Shown here one piece after another: positions 7,023 through 15,331 of a stretch of DNA of 22,597 nt. The DNA is from a virus. The stretch lies in the IMG/VR virus record IMGVR_UViG_3300037882_004970, positions 1-22,597 of that record; one strand, 5' to 3'. A program made the translations under genes and the position numbers. Under the pieces are notes generated by a model. That model worked only from the letters and a program-made list of their open reading frames with translations. It had not been told where the DNA came from and did no database searches. Each line of letters opens with the position of its first letter. Position 1 is the first letter of the stretch.

Positions 7023-9458
7023 ATGGCCTTCAACAGCTACGGTCTCGGCTTCGTCTTCAGCGCGAGGGATCTCGCCTCAGGCGTCTTCGACCGCATCTCT
7101 CGCGGATTTACCAAGCTCGACCTCGTCAGTGAGCAGGTGGCCCAGAACCTGGGTCAGCGCTTCACGCAGATGAAGCGTGGGTTTGCAGGCCTCGCGGCCG
7201 GCGCGGCCCTCTTGTTCCTCGCCACCCTCCCAACCGACAAATTTGCAGAGTTCGAGCTGGCGATCGCCAAGACTGGTGCGGTTGCGAACGCTTCAGCGAA
7301 GGACATGAAGGTCCTGACGGCTGCCGCTGGGTCATTGACCAACCTCGGCGTCAAGCCTGTTGAAGGCGCGAAGGCTCTTGAGATGTTGGCCTCACAGGGC
7401 TTCAACGCTCAGGACTCGATCGCCGGGCTCAAGCCGTCGCTGATGCTTGCCATCGGCGGCATGATCGAGGCTGAGGAAGCCACCAAGGCGATGACGTCGA
7501 CGCTCAACGTCTTCGGTCTCGGCATCGACCAGGCCGGCATCGTGTCTGACAAGCTCTTGAAGATTTCAAACGTCACCACGCTCAGGGCTGCCGATCTTGA
7601 GCTGGCCATGGGCACCGTCGGCCGCGGCGCCTCGGCGGCGAAGCAGGGCCTTGACGAGACACTCATTGCAATGGGCCTTGTGAAGGGCACCGGCGTTGAC
7701 GCGAGCGTGGCCGCCTCGTCGGTGTCGGCAGCCCTGGTGGAGATGGCCGCGAAGGCTGATGCGTTCAAGAAGATTGGCGTCAATGTAGTCGACGCTCAAG
7801 GCAAGTTCAGGCCGTTCCTGGACGTCATCCTGGATACCAACAACGCCCTGGCTGGAAAGAACCTCGACGACGCCAAGCGGGTCGATGCCATCAAGGACCT
7901 GTTCGGTCGTTTTGGTATGACTGCATTCTCGGCCGCCGTGTCGCAACTGGGCGGCAAGAACATCAAGGATGGGGCCGGCAACATCCTCAACATGGCAGAC
8001 GCCGTGGCCCATCTACGAAAGGAGATGGCCGGCGCTGGCGGCACCGCCCAGGCATTCGTTGATCGCATCATGAACACGTTCCAGAAGCAGAAGGATCGGA
8101 TGGCTGCGATCTGGGACAAGCTGGTCATCGAGTTCGGCCGGCCGTTCGCGGAGGTCCTCGGGCCGATCATCGGCAAGGTGGCCATGTTCTTCGAGTGGCT
8201 CACCAACATCATCCAGGCGACGCCGGCCCCCATCAAGCGGTTCATTGCAGGAGCTGTCGTACTTGCAGGCACGCTCTTGTTCGTCGGGTCGGCCATCTTC
8301 CTGCTGGTCAAGGGCTTCGCCTTCCTGCAGATAGCCGCCAAGGCGGGGCTGATCTCCATGATCCCGGCTTTGATCGTTGGGGCGAAGATCGCTGCGATCA
8401 TCGGGCTCGTAGCGGCCACGGCCAACGCCATGGGCTACACCATGGACGATGTCGCCAAGGGCGTAGGCTCGTTCGTCAAGAAGGTCTCCCTCTTTGGCCG
8501 AGCGCTCTTCGCGGTGTTCAGCCAGGGCGGCTGGACGGGCGAGCTGCGCAAAGAGCTCAACAAGACCGAGAACCAGGGGCTGAAGCAGTTCGTCATCACG
8601 CTCTACAGGATTGGCAGTCGGATCATCGCCTTCTTCAAGGGTGTCTGGGGGGCGTTCAAGGAGGTGGTCGGGCCGGCCGGCCCGGAACTCAGGAAGGCTC
8701 TGGCCGGACTCAACGAGACGCTGGATCGCGTTGGCATGGGCGCTAACAAGATGGGGGCGTCCTTCGTGGACGCCCTGCCCGGCATGGAGGGATACCAGAG
8801 CATCGGTGCGGCCATCGGCGCGACCCTCGGCGCGGTCATACGTGTCATGATGTGGGTGGCCACCAAGGTCGTCCAGGTGGCTGACCTGTTCATCATGGTT
8901 GGCGAGTTCATCGGGGTGGCCTTCGGGGCCATCTACGAAACGATTGACAGCATCGGCAGCGCTATTGGCGGAGCCTTCCGTCGAGCCAGTGCGGCCATGA
9001 TGGACTTCTTCGAGAAGGCCAAGTCAGGCGAGCTGTTCCTGGCACCGATGAAGCGGTTCGCTGACTCGCTCAACATCTCGCTGTCGAACCTGTACGACAC
9101 CATGATCCGCATCCTGAGGGAGCTGCCTGACTGGGCGCTGCCTGAGAATGTGAAGAACATCAAGCACACCCTGCGGACGACGGGGGAGATGGTGTCAGAC
9201 TCGAAGAGTCGTGCTCAGTTCGCGTCCCTTGGCCCCGTTGATCAGAAGGTGGTGACCGACCAGTCGGCATCTGCGGCCGCGCCCCTCATGGGCATCATGC
9301 AGGCGATGCAGCAGAAGCTAGATGAAGACAGGGGGGTGAAGAGCCAGGCCCAGGTCATCCAGCTCGTCATCGACGGCGCGAAGATTGCCGAAGTCGTCGC
9401 CAACCAGCAGGCCGCCCAGGCTACCCGGAGCTTCAAGCCGGTGACGGTGGCAAAATGA
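7023..9458 (+). CDS. Tail tape measure protein
   Basis: The 811-residue product begins with FNSYGLGFVFSARDLASGVFDRI and shows the TP901-type tape-measure core at residues ~70-330: FAEFELAIAKTGAVANAS, repeated short helices with LAMGTVGRGASAAKQGLDET, and ALVEMAAKADAF. Hydrophobic stretches lie near residues 53-70, 407-472 and ~593-640, as expected of a protein that is ejected into the cell envelope. Tape measures set tail length at about 0.15 nm per residue, which would predict a tail near 120 nm. The start has AAGGGG 6 bases upstream. The gene directly follows the chaperone pair, which supports the call. Its stop overlaps the next ATG (ATGA). Very confident. Confidence 0.93.
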   Translation: MAFNSYGLGFVFSARDLASGVFDRISRGFTKLDLVSEQVAQNLGQRFTQMKRGFAGLAAGAALLFLATLPTDKFAEFELAIAKTGAVANASAKDMKVLTAAAGSLTNLGVKPVEGAKALEMLASQGFNAQDSIAGLKPSLMLAIGGMIEAEEATKAMTSTLNVFGLGIDQAGIVSDKLLKISNVTTLRAADLELAMGTVGRGASAAKQGLDETLIAMGLVKGTGVDASVAASSVSAALVEMAAKADAFKKIGVNVVDAQGKFRPFLDVILDTNNALAGKNLDDAKRVDAIKDLFGRFGMTAFSAAVSQLGGKNIKDGAGNILNMADAVAHLRKEMAGAGGTAQAFVDRIMNTFQKQKDRMAAIWDKLVIEFGRPFAEVLGPIIGKVAMFFEWLTNIIQATPAPIKRFIAGAVVLAGTLLFVGSAIFLLVKGFAFLQIAAKAGLISMIPALIVGAKIAAIIGLVAATANAMGYTMDDVAKGVGSFVKKVSLFGRALFAVFSQGGWTGELRKELNKTENQGLKQFVITLYRIGSRIIAFFKGVWGAFKEVVGPAGPELRKALAGLNETLDRVGMGANKMGASFVDALPGMEGYQSIGAAIGATLGAVIRVMMWVATKVVQVADLFIMVGEFIGVAFGAIYETIDSIGSAIGGAFRRASAAMMDFFEKAKSGELFLAPMKRFADSLNISLSNLYDTMIRILRELPDWALPENVKNIKHTLRTTGEMVSDSKSRAQFASLGPVDQKVVTDQSASAAAPLMGIMQAMQQKLDEDRGVKSQAQVIQLVIDGAKIAEVVANQQAAQATRSFKPVTVAK

Positions 9459-9958
9459 AGTCACTTCCAGAGCCAGTCCGCGTCTCCCTCATCAACCTGT
9501 CGAACGAGCAGGAGATGGTGGTCATGGCCAATCCAGAGGAGTTTGAAGAAGCCAGGCAGGTGAACTACCACCGACACCCGGTCATCGGGTTCTCCTCCCA
9601 GCACCACCACTTCCTCGGGACCGACAACGCCAAGTTCACGACGAAGTTCTGGCACGATCTTGACGTGCTTCGCGAACGGACGCAGTTGGCTGGGACCTTC
9701 ATTGAGTATCTCGACTTCTGGAGGCACCTGACCGTTCCGAGGGTCGTCGGCGGGCAGGTTGAGGGGTCGCCACCGATGCTGCTCCTGGTCTGGCCTGGGA
9801 CCATCCAGCTCATCTGCCGACTGATCTCGTTTCGCAACGTGTCGACTGAGTTCAACCTGGACGGGTCCACGAGGCGGTATGACACGTCGGTCGAGCTGGA
9901 GGCTGTAGACTTCGACCGTGTCAGCTCCCAAAGTTACCGTGACGGGTGGATGCGATGA
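9455..9958 (+). CDS. Tube-to-hub adaptor (CIS_tube / gpU-like baseplate protein)
   Basis: The 167-residue protein fits the contractile-injection-system tube-adaptor domain. It has an N-terminal segment SLINLSNEQEMVVMANPEEF, a middle block with TTKFWHDLDVL, then PPMLLLVWPGTIQLICRLIS followed by NVSTEFNLDGSTRRYDTSVE. In the family the pattern 'PP.l.f.WG....G.v......y..F..dG.p.R' marks the strand pair that contacts the tube. It should link the tube to the hub. In many systems this domain and a LysM domain form one polypeptide; here the LysM part is encoded by the next, overlapping gene. It could equally be called a P2 gpU-like protein. Confidence 0.65.
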   Translation: MKSLPEPVRVSLINLSNEQEMVVMANPEEFEEARQVNYHRHPVIGFSSQHHHFLGTDNAKFTTKFWHDLDVLRERTQLAGTFIEYLDFWRHLTVPRVVGGQVEGSPPMLLLVWPGTIQLICRLISFRNVSTEFNLDGSTRRYDTSVELEAVDFDRVSSQSYRDGWMR

Positions 9959-10278
9959 TCGCCAGCGGAGCGAGTCGGTACATCAACTGCCAGGTCATTC
10001 AGCACAGCGACATGACCCGAGAGCTGACCACCAGGACGCCGTTCAGGTTCGCCAACCTGCCTGGGAATCGCACGCACGTGGTCAGCGAAGGCGACTCGCT
10101 TTGGTACCTGGCCAGCGTCTACTTCGCCCCACTGCCCAGGAGCGCCGGCTACTGGTGGGCCATCGCAGACTTCCAGCCAGAGCCGATCACCGATCCGACC
10201 ATTGAGCTTGAGGTCGGCCGCGTCATCTACATCCCCTCTTCCGAGACGCTCGAAAACCGCATCTTGCGAGCTCGCTGA
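9955..10278 (+). CDS. LysM-domain baseplate protein (gpX/gp53-like)
   Basis: The ATG at 9955 overlaps the preceding stop (ATGA) and is chosen over an in-frame GTG at 9946; it gives 107 residues. Residues ~42-96 form a LysM-like domain: THVVSEGDSLWYLASVYF, YWWAIADFQ, then a Pro/Asp loop and the closing strand VGRVIYIPS. In phage tails this fold occurs in P2 gpX and T4 gp53, where it is a structural element at the hub or wedge rather than a free peptidoglycan binder. The ~40 residues before it (RYINCQVIQHSDMTREL) probably dock it on its neighbours. Confident on the fold, less on the exact place. Confidence 0.8.
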   Translation: MIASGASRYINCQVIQHSDMTRELTTRTPFRFANLPGNRTHVVSEGDSLWYLASVYFAPLPRSAGYWWAIADFQPEPITDPTIELEVGRVIYIPSSETLENRILRAR

Positions 10279-11681
10279 TGACGACACTTCGCGACGCTCC
10301 GACCATCCGCGTCTTTGTGATCAACGAGGAGAACGGGCCCCCGATCCGCCCAGTCGACCTGGGAGATCGCGTCATCTCGTTCACCTATGAGGACACCGAG
10401 CACGGCTGCGACAAGGTCAACATCGAGCTCGACAACTACGACCTCGACCTCTTCGAGCGAGGCGAAGACGTTCTTGGCGGGCGTATGCTGGAGGTGTCCT
10501 GGGGGTACCCTGGTGCCATGTCGCCCCCCAGGCGGGTCGTGATAAAGAACATCAAGGGCAGCACTCAGCTCACCGTCGAAGGGAACGGGCTCGGCATACT
10601 TCACCACCGCATCGAGAAGATCCGGTCGTGGGACGGGATGGTCAGGTCGGAGGTCGTCAGGGAGATCGCACGAGAGCTTGGCTACCAGGGGATCGCCGTC
10701 GACGTCGAGGACACCACGGAGATCATCGAGACGATCAACCAGATGGGGGAGACGGATGCCCGCTTTCTGAAGCGGCTGGCCTCTCGAGAAGGGTTCCTGT
10801 TCTGGATGGACGATCTGGGCCTCCACTGGAGGTCTGAGAACTTCGACGCGAGGCCTACCCACATCTTCCACTGGCAGACGGCTCCTGACATCGGCACGGC
10901 CCAGATTCTGACCTGGAACATCGAGTCTGACCTCCTTCGCCGCATTGGGCGCGTGAAGGTCAAGGGGCGTGACCCCATCAAGAAGAAGGACTTCGAGTGC
11001 CAGGTCGCCGGCACAGATGGCAACGCTTCAGGTGCAGATCGGTTGATGCAGGCCTTCATCGGCCAGCAGGAGGCGGGCTCTGAAGTTCAGCCGCTGCTGG
11101 ACGCGGCAGAGGCTGACTTCAGGACCGTCACCAAGGACGCCAGTGGCCGAGACAGGGTGACTCTCGGGTTCATCAAGGAGGTGGTCTCGCCGGAGACCGG
11201 CAAGACCAAGGACGAGATCACGAACGCCACCGAGGCCGTGCGCCACACCGCGGCCAAGTCGGCTGCCGATGGGAACCGCGAGGCGGCGGCAAGGTACCGA
11301 CTGGCGGAGAGGGCGACGGTCAAGCTCACCGCGACGACAGTTGGCGCTCCGACGCTGAGGGCCAAGGGTACGGTCGAGATGAGGGGCATCTCGACGATGT
11401 TCAGCGGCCTCTACTTTGTGGAGTCGGTGATTCACAGGATTGACGGAAACGGATATACCTGCGACCTCAAGATGTGCAGTGACGCCAAGGGCGCACGAGC
11501 AAAGGCTGCTGCCAGGCCTCAGACAGGCAAGAAGAACCAGAAGAAGTGCCCAGAGCCGGCGGGCCGAGCTGCCGAGCCGACGCTGATCGAGCTTGTTGGA
11601 AGGGAGTCCGGTCGCACCAGGCTCAAGATGGTGCCAGCCGGCACTCGGATCACCAACGACATCGAGGAGAACCAGTTCTGA
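10278..11681 (+). CDS. Baseplate hub protein (gpD / T4 gp27-like, late control D family)
   Basis: The 467-residue protein follows the gpD/gp27 pattern. The first barrel has ISFTYEDTEHGCDKVNIELDNYDLDLFE. The centre has VVREIARELGY and the block MGETDARFLKRLASREGFLFWMDDLGLHW, a signature of the late-control D family. The final barrel holds FSGLYFVESVIHRIDGNGYTCDLKM. The protein trimerises between tube and spike. After about residue 400 there is a basic, low-complexity extension with KTGKK-like clusters and a final segment LIELVGRESGRTRLK not usual for the family. The gene starts at a TGATG overlap and precedes the spike gene, as expected. Very confident. Confidence 0.88.
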   Translation: MTTLRDAPTIRVFVINEENGPPIRPVDLGDRVISFTYEDTEHGCDKVNIELDNYDLDLFERGEDVLGGRMLEVSWGYPGAMSPPRRVVIKNIKGSTQLTVEGNGLGILHHRIEKIRSWDGMVRSEVVREIARELGYQGIAVDVEDTTEIIETINQMGETDARFLKRLASREGFLFWMDDLGLHWRSENFDARPTHIFHWQTAPDIGTAQILTWNIESDLLRRIGRVKVKGRDPIKKKDFECQVAGTDGNASGADRLMQAFIGQQEAGSEVQPLLDAAEADFRTVTKDASGRDRVTLGFIKEVVSPETGKTKDEITNATEAVRHTAAKSAADGNREAAARYRLAERATVKLTATTVGAPTLRAKGTVEMRGISTMFSGLYFVESVIHRIDGNGYTCDLKMCSDAKGARAKAAARPQTGKKNQKKCPEPAGRAAEPTLIELVGRESGRTRLKMVPAGTRITNDIEENQF

Positions 11682-12265
11682 TGAGCCACTTTGAAGATGG
11701 GGGCCTGGACCCGACTGGTGGAATGAGCCTTCCCTCTGTCGTAATGGGGGTTGTCGTTGACAACGATGACCCGCAGCGCCTCGGCCGGGTGCGCATCCGA
11801 ATTCCAGGGCTCCACGAGCCGCGGGGCCCGTGGGCCAGGCCTCTGACCATTGGCGGGGGGGCGAAGGACCGCGGCCTGTTCTCGGTGCCGGCCGTAGGGG
11901 CCGATGTGGCCGTCTGGTTCGACAAGGGGGACCCGGAAGCGCCGGTGTACCTGGCTGGCCACTGGGGCAAGCCTGACGGCGTCTCCGAGGTCCCAGCGGA
12001 GGCTCAGACGGCGCGGCCTGACGTGACCGTCCTCTCGACGCCCGAATTCCGCATCGAGCTGAACGAGTCGGCTGGCGGGAAGAGGCTCCGCCTCTTCTGC
12101 GTCTCGACCGGCGACGTCATCCACATTGACTCAGCCACGAGGCAGGTGATGATCCACGGTACGACCCGGGTCGTGATCAGCGCTGACGGCGAGGTCTCCA
12201 TCGACGCCGCAAACATCACCATCGGAGGCCGAGAGGTCCGCCTCGGCATTGAGGACAAGATCTGA
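11681..12265 (+). CDS. Baseplate spike protein (gpV / gp5 OB-fold)
   Basis: The ATG at 11681 overlaps the hub stop; frame upstream of it is only the antisense-like shadow of gpD, so the start is firm, giving 194 residues. Residues ~18-95 match the gpV/gp5/VgrG OB-fold: MGVVVDNDDPQRLGRVRIRIPGL, then WARPLTIGGG, GLFSVPAVGADVAVWFDKGDP and PVYLAGHWG. The C-terminal ~80 residues are short repeated strands (VIHIDSATRQVMIHGTTRVV, EVSIDAANITIGG), consistent with a small beta-helical needle. No lysozyme domain is inserted, unlike T4 gp5. The trimer forms the puncturing tip. Very confident. Confidence 0.9.
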   Translation: MSHFEDGGLDPTGGMSLPSVVMGVVVDNDDPQRLGRVRIRIPGLHEPRGPWARPLTIGGGAKDRGLFSVPAVGADVAVWFDKGDPEAPVYLAGHWGKPDGVSEVPAEAQTARPDVTVLSTPEFRIELNESAGGKRLRLFCVSTGDVIHIDSATRQVMIHGTTRVVISADGEVSIDAANITIGGREVRLGIEDKI

Positions 12266-12975
12266 TGCCGCCCGTCTTCCCCCTGCCGGTCGACCCATAC
12301 GTCTGCTTCGACATCTCGGAGCTGGACCTGTGTCGGGTCGTGATGCCCGGCGGCTTCGAGATGGGTGGGATCAACCTGCTCGACCAGATGCAGCCGGCCA
12401 TCGCCCCACTTGTGCCGCTGTTCAACATCATCGAAGCGATCGTCTACATCAAGAAGGTCTTCGAGGCGGTCATTACCGCACTGGGCCCCCCGCCCGATCC
12501 GACTGCGCTGATCGATGCAATCCCCGGCCTGTCTGAGGCGATTGCCAAGCTGGCCAAGTTGGCGCCGCAGATCTCGATACCGCTGATGGCCATCAACCTC
12601 CTTGACTGCATCATCGGCGAGCTTCAGCGGCTCAAGTCGTTCGTCTCTGGCCTGCTGCTGCAGCTCGCCCGCATCGCCGCCGTGCTTGAGAAGGCCGCCG
12701 AGCTGAACGACCCTCAGCTCAACCTCATCGCCCTGTGCTCACAGGCCCGCCTCGAGGGCAACCTCGACGACAGGATGAAGGCCCTCTTCGTCGTCGGTCG
12801 CCTCCTGGGCGCACTGCGCTCGCTGCTTGACCTCATTGGAATCGGTGGAGAGCTGATCCCGGACATCGAGGAGATCACCAACGCCGGTATCGATGAGGTC
12901 ATGGGGCCCATCGACAGCAGCCTGGAGAGGCTCATCACGTTGCGGGACAGGATCCCGGCGCCGGAGGAGACGTGA
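12265..12975 (+). CDS. Unknown hydrophobic helical protein within the baseplate operon
   Basis: The 236-residue product has a Pro-rich start (PPVFPLPVDPYVCF) and then appears almost entirely helical. Long amphipathic or hydrophobic helices include IAPLVPLFNIIEAIVYIKKVFEAV, LAPQISIPLMAINLLDC and FVSGLLLQLARIAAVLEKAAEL. Near the C-terminus are LVGRLLGALRSLLDLIGIGG-type segments and an acidic end. No signal peptide and no motif I recognise is present; it is not a PAAR tip. It starts at a TGATG overlap with the spike and shares GTGA with gp25, so it is a regular member of the baseplate operon. It may pack in the hub or at the membrane-facing tip, but that is speculation. Confidence 0.75.
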   Translation: MPPVFPLPVDPYVCFDISELDLCRVVMPGGFEMGGINLLDQMQPAIAPLVPLFNIIEAIVYIKKVFEAVITALGPPPDPTALIDAIPGLSEAIAKLAKLAPQISIPLMAINLLDCIIGELQRLKSFVSGLLLQLARIAAVLEKAAELNDPQLNLIALCSQARLEGNLDDRMKALFVVGRLLGALRSLLDLIGIGGELIPDIEEITNAGIDEVMGPIDSSLERLITLRDRIPAPEET

Positions 12976-13349
12976 CCCAGCAGCTCCCGATGACCCCCTT
13001 CCGCAGGGCTGGCAGTGACTACGTCTCGGCCAGCGGTCGGGAGCTGGTCATGGACAAGATCCGTCAGTTTTGCATGACCGAGCCAGGCGAGCTGCCGTGG
13101 CGACCGACGTTCGGGGCCGGCCTTGGCTCGCTTGCTCACATGAGCAACGACTCTGCGACGGCCGCTCTCGCAAGGGCCAGGATCACGCAGGGTCTTCGTC
13201 GGTGGCTTGGCCCAGGAATCAATGTGGCGTCAGTCACCCCCATCAGGGATGTTGCTGCAGGATCCCTGACGCTGAACGTCGTTGTGACGATAGACAACGA
13301 GCAGGCCAGTTTGCTGATTGAGATGTCGCCACCTGGCGGTGTAGGCTGA
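12972..13349 (+). CDS. Baseplate wedge protein (gpW / T4 gp25-like)
   Basis: GTG at 12972 overlaps the previous stop (GTGA) and has GGAGG at 12963-12967, supporting this start; 125 residues is the normal size. The central motif MTEPGELPWRPTFGAGLGSL corresponds to the 'GER...P.fG..l' core of the gp25 family. Flanking strands and the C-terminal AAGSLTLNVVVTIDNE, a two-strand unit, also fit. The protein forms the wedge core together with gpJ (gp6) and gpI (gp7/gp53 region), and in contractile systems it seeds sheath assembly at the baseplate. The following gene is gpJ, matching the P2 W-J order. Confident. Confidence 0.85.
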   Translation: MTQQLPMTPFRRAGSDYVSASGRELVMDKIRQFCMTEPGELPWRPTFGAGLGSLAHMSNDSATAALARARITQGLRRWLGPGINVASVTPIRDVAAGSLTLNVVVTIDNEQASLLIEMSPPGGVG

Positions 13350-13353
13350 CAAG

Positions 13354-14835
13354 ATGGCGATCATCCCGCGTCCACTCGACTACACCGACCGAGACTTCGA
13401 GTCAGCTCGAAGGCGTCTCTTCGACCTGGTTCGCTCGGTGCGGCCTGATTGGACCGACGAGTCGATCGCCAACATCGGCAACGTGATCATCGAGCTTGGC
13501 GCCCACATCGTAGACGTCCTCTGCTTCTGCATGGACTCCGAGGCCTTGGAGGCCTTTATCGCCTCAGCCACTCGTCGAGAGAGCATGATCGCCCTCGGCC
13601 GACTCGCCAACTACCGCCTCAGGACAGCCTCGGCAGCGACGGTCGGGGTGACGGTCACCCTCGACTCAGCCGCCCTCGACGACATCGAAATCCCGGCAGG
13701 CACCTTCGTTCGCAATGCCGATCCGGTCGACGTTGTAAGGTTCCAGCTCCTGGAGGATCTGGTCATCAACTCTGGCGAGACGTCTGGTTCGGCCGATGCT
13801 GAGCACTCCGAGAATCGACAGGTGGTGCTGGAAACGACCGGCACCGTGAACCTCGACGTGCAGCTCTCCGAGGGCCCGTACCTTGATGAGGGGATCGTTG
13901 TCAGCACCGTCGGTCAGGGCGTCTTCGAGGAGGTCACGAGCCTGATCTCGTCAGCCGCCGACGATGCCCACTACTCCGTCCTGGTCGATGCCAACGACAA
14001 GGCCACCGTCCGGTTCGGCGACAACGTCAACGGGATCGCGCCGACAGGCACTCTGACCATCACCTACAAGATTGGAGGCGGCGCCCGTGGGAACGTGGAG
14101 GCCAACAAGCTCAAGATCTTGGAGTCGTCCATCGTCGATGGGGGTGGTCGAGTTTACCGTGGGACGGTAACCAACCCAACAGCGGCCTCTGGTGGCGAGG
14201 AGCGCGAGGGTGTCGAAGAAGCCCGGATGTCCATCCCCGAGGCGATCCGAGCTGCCGGCGACCGCAGCGTCACCAAGGACGACTTTGAAATCAATGCTCG
14301 TCGCGTCCAGGGCGTCGCTCGAGCGCTGATGGCGAGCTCTGACGACGACGGGTCGGTACAGGAGAACACCGGTCACCTCTACATCGTCCCCGCCGGCGGC
14401 GGCATTGCCGCCAACGAGCTTCTGGCCGATGTTGTCGAGATGGTGACGGTGACCAAGCCGACGATGCCCACCTTCCAGGTGCTCGCATTTACGGCTGACT
14501 ACCGAAGCATCGACGTCTACGTCAGGGTCCACTTCTCCGGGCCTCCGTCTGCAACCGCCACCCTGATCCGGGCTGCTCTGACGGCCTTCTTCGAGCCGAC
14601 AAACGAAGATGGCTCCATCAACACCAACGTAGACTTCGGACTGAACCTGTCTGGTCAGGTGTTTGCCTGGGATCGTGTCCATCAGGCCATCCGCAGCGTA
14701 GCTGGCGTTCGACGGATCGCGCCGTCCGACCTCCGCCTGGACGACGCCCTGAGCGACGTGAACCTCTTGCCACGAGAGTTCCCAACGCTCGGTGAAGTGA
14801 CCATCATCAACGCCGCCAACAATCAGGCTGTCTGA
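13354..14835 (+). CDS. Baseplate J-like wedge protein (gpJ / T4 gp6-like)
   Basis: The 493-residue product starts with YTDRDFESARRRLFDLV and the helical block IIELGAHIVDVLCFCMDSEALEAF followed by ATRRESMIALGRLANYRL, a strong signature of the Baseplate_J family. Residues ~85-300 hold beta domains with the family-typical VRFGDNVNGIAPTGTLTITY. Later come AGDRSVTKDDFEINARRVQG and the alternating helix/strand C-terminus (TATLIRAALTAFF). The protein dimerises to build the wedge ring that holds the baseplate closed and expands on firing. It ends two bases before the accessory gene cluster. Very confident. Confidence 0.93.
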   Translation: MAIIPRPLDYTDRDFESARRRLFDLVRSVRPDWTDESIANIGNVIIELGAHIVDVLCFCMDSEALEAFIASATRRESMIALGRLANYRLRTASAATVGVTVTLDSAALDDIEIPAGTFVRNADPVDVVRFQLLEDLVINSGETSGSADAEHSENRQVVLETTGTVNLDVQLSEGPYLDEGIVVSTVGQGVFEEVTSLISSAADDAHYSVLVDANDKATVRFGDNVNGIAPTGTLTITYKIGGGARGNVEANKLKILESSIVDGGGRVYRGTVTNPTAASGGEEREGVEEARMSIPEAIRAAGDRSVTKDDFEINARRVQGVARALMASSDDDGSVQENTGHLYIVPAGGGIAANELLADVVEMVTVTKPTMPTFQVLAFTADYRSIDVYVRVHFSGPPSATATLIRAALTAFFEPTNEDGSINTNVDFGLNLSGQVFAWDRVHQAIRSVAGVRRIAPSDLRLDDALSDVNLLPREFPTLGEVTIINAANNQAV

Positions 14836-14837
14836 AC

Positions 14838-15323
14838 ATGCCTGTCGTAAACGGTGACTTCGAGATCCCTGGAGAGCACGGCGGCATTCCGTCAGGCTGG
14901 ACGATCCGAGCTCTGTGCCAAACCAGGCAGCATGCAGCCTTTGCCGGGATACCCCGACTCGGTCTCGAGCTGTTTGCGTGGAGCCTCGACCCTGATGCGG
15001 TCATCCATCTTGAGTCGGCCACCTTCGACGCCCTACCCGAGACGGTTGAGGACTTCTTCGAGGGCTGGCTACTCCCCCGGACGGTCTATCTGAAGGAGAT
15101 GACCCTGGCCATCGGTGGAGATCCGTTTGCCGACAGCTTCGTGTGGGGGTTCACCATCATCGACGACTGGGGCGACGTCCCGGACGTAGAAGCCGCGGCT
15201 GATGAGGGCTTCGAGATCGACAACTACGTGACTGAATGGGGCGACGTCGATGATGATGCCGCCAGTTTCGACGGCCCGGTTTCGGTTGAGGACTTCTCAG
15301 CCGTAGACTGGCCTGAGCTGTAG
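14838..15323 (+). CDS. Unknown acidic baseplate/fibre-associated protein with EDF..GW-like repeats
   Basis: This 161-residue protein starts VVNGDFEIPGEHGGIPSGWT, which resembles the 'NGDFE...PSGW' opening of carbohydrate-binding beta-sandwich modules. The C-terminal half is very acidic and contains degenerate repeats built around VEDFFEGWLL, FEIDNYVTEW and VEDFSAVDW. Phage adhesin-related proteins carry similar Trp/Asp-rich repeats. It is the first of five genes between gpJ and gpI. I infer a virion-surface role, perhaps receptor contact or fibre attachment, but do not recognise a named family. The start ATG follows gpJ after two bases. Confidence 0.6.
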   Translation: MPVVNGDFEIPGEHGGIPSGWTIRALCQTRQHAAFAGIPRLGLELFAWSLDPDAVIHLESATFDALPETVEDFFEGWLLPRTVYLKEMTLAIGGDPFADSFVWGFTIIDDWGDVPDVEAAADEGFEIDNYVTEWGDVDDDAASFDGPVSVEDFSAVDWPEL

Positions 15324-15331
15324 GAGCAGAG

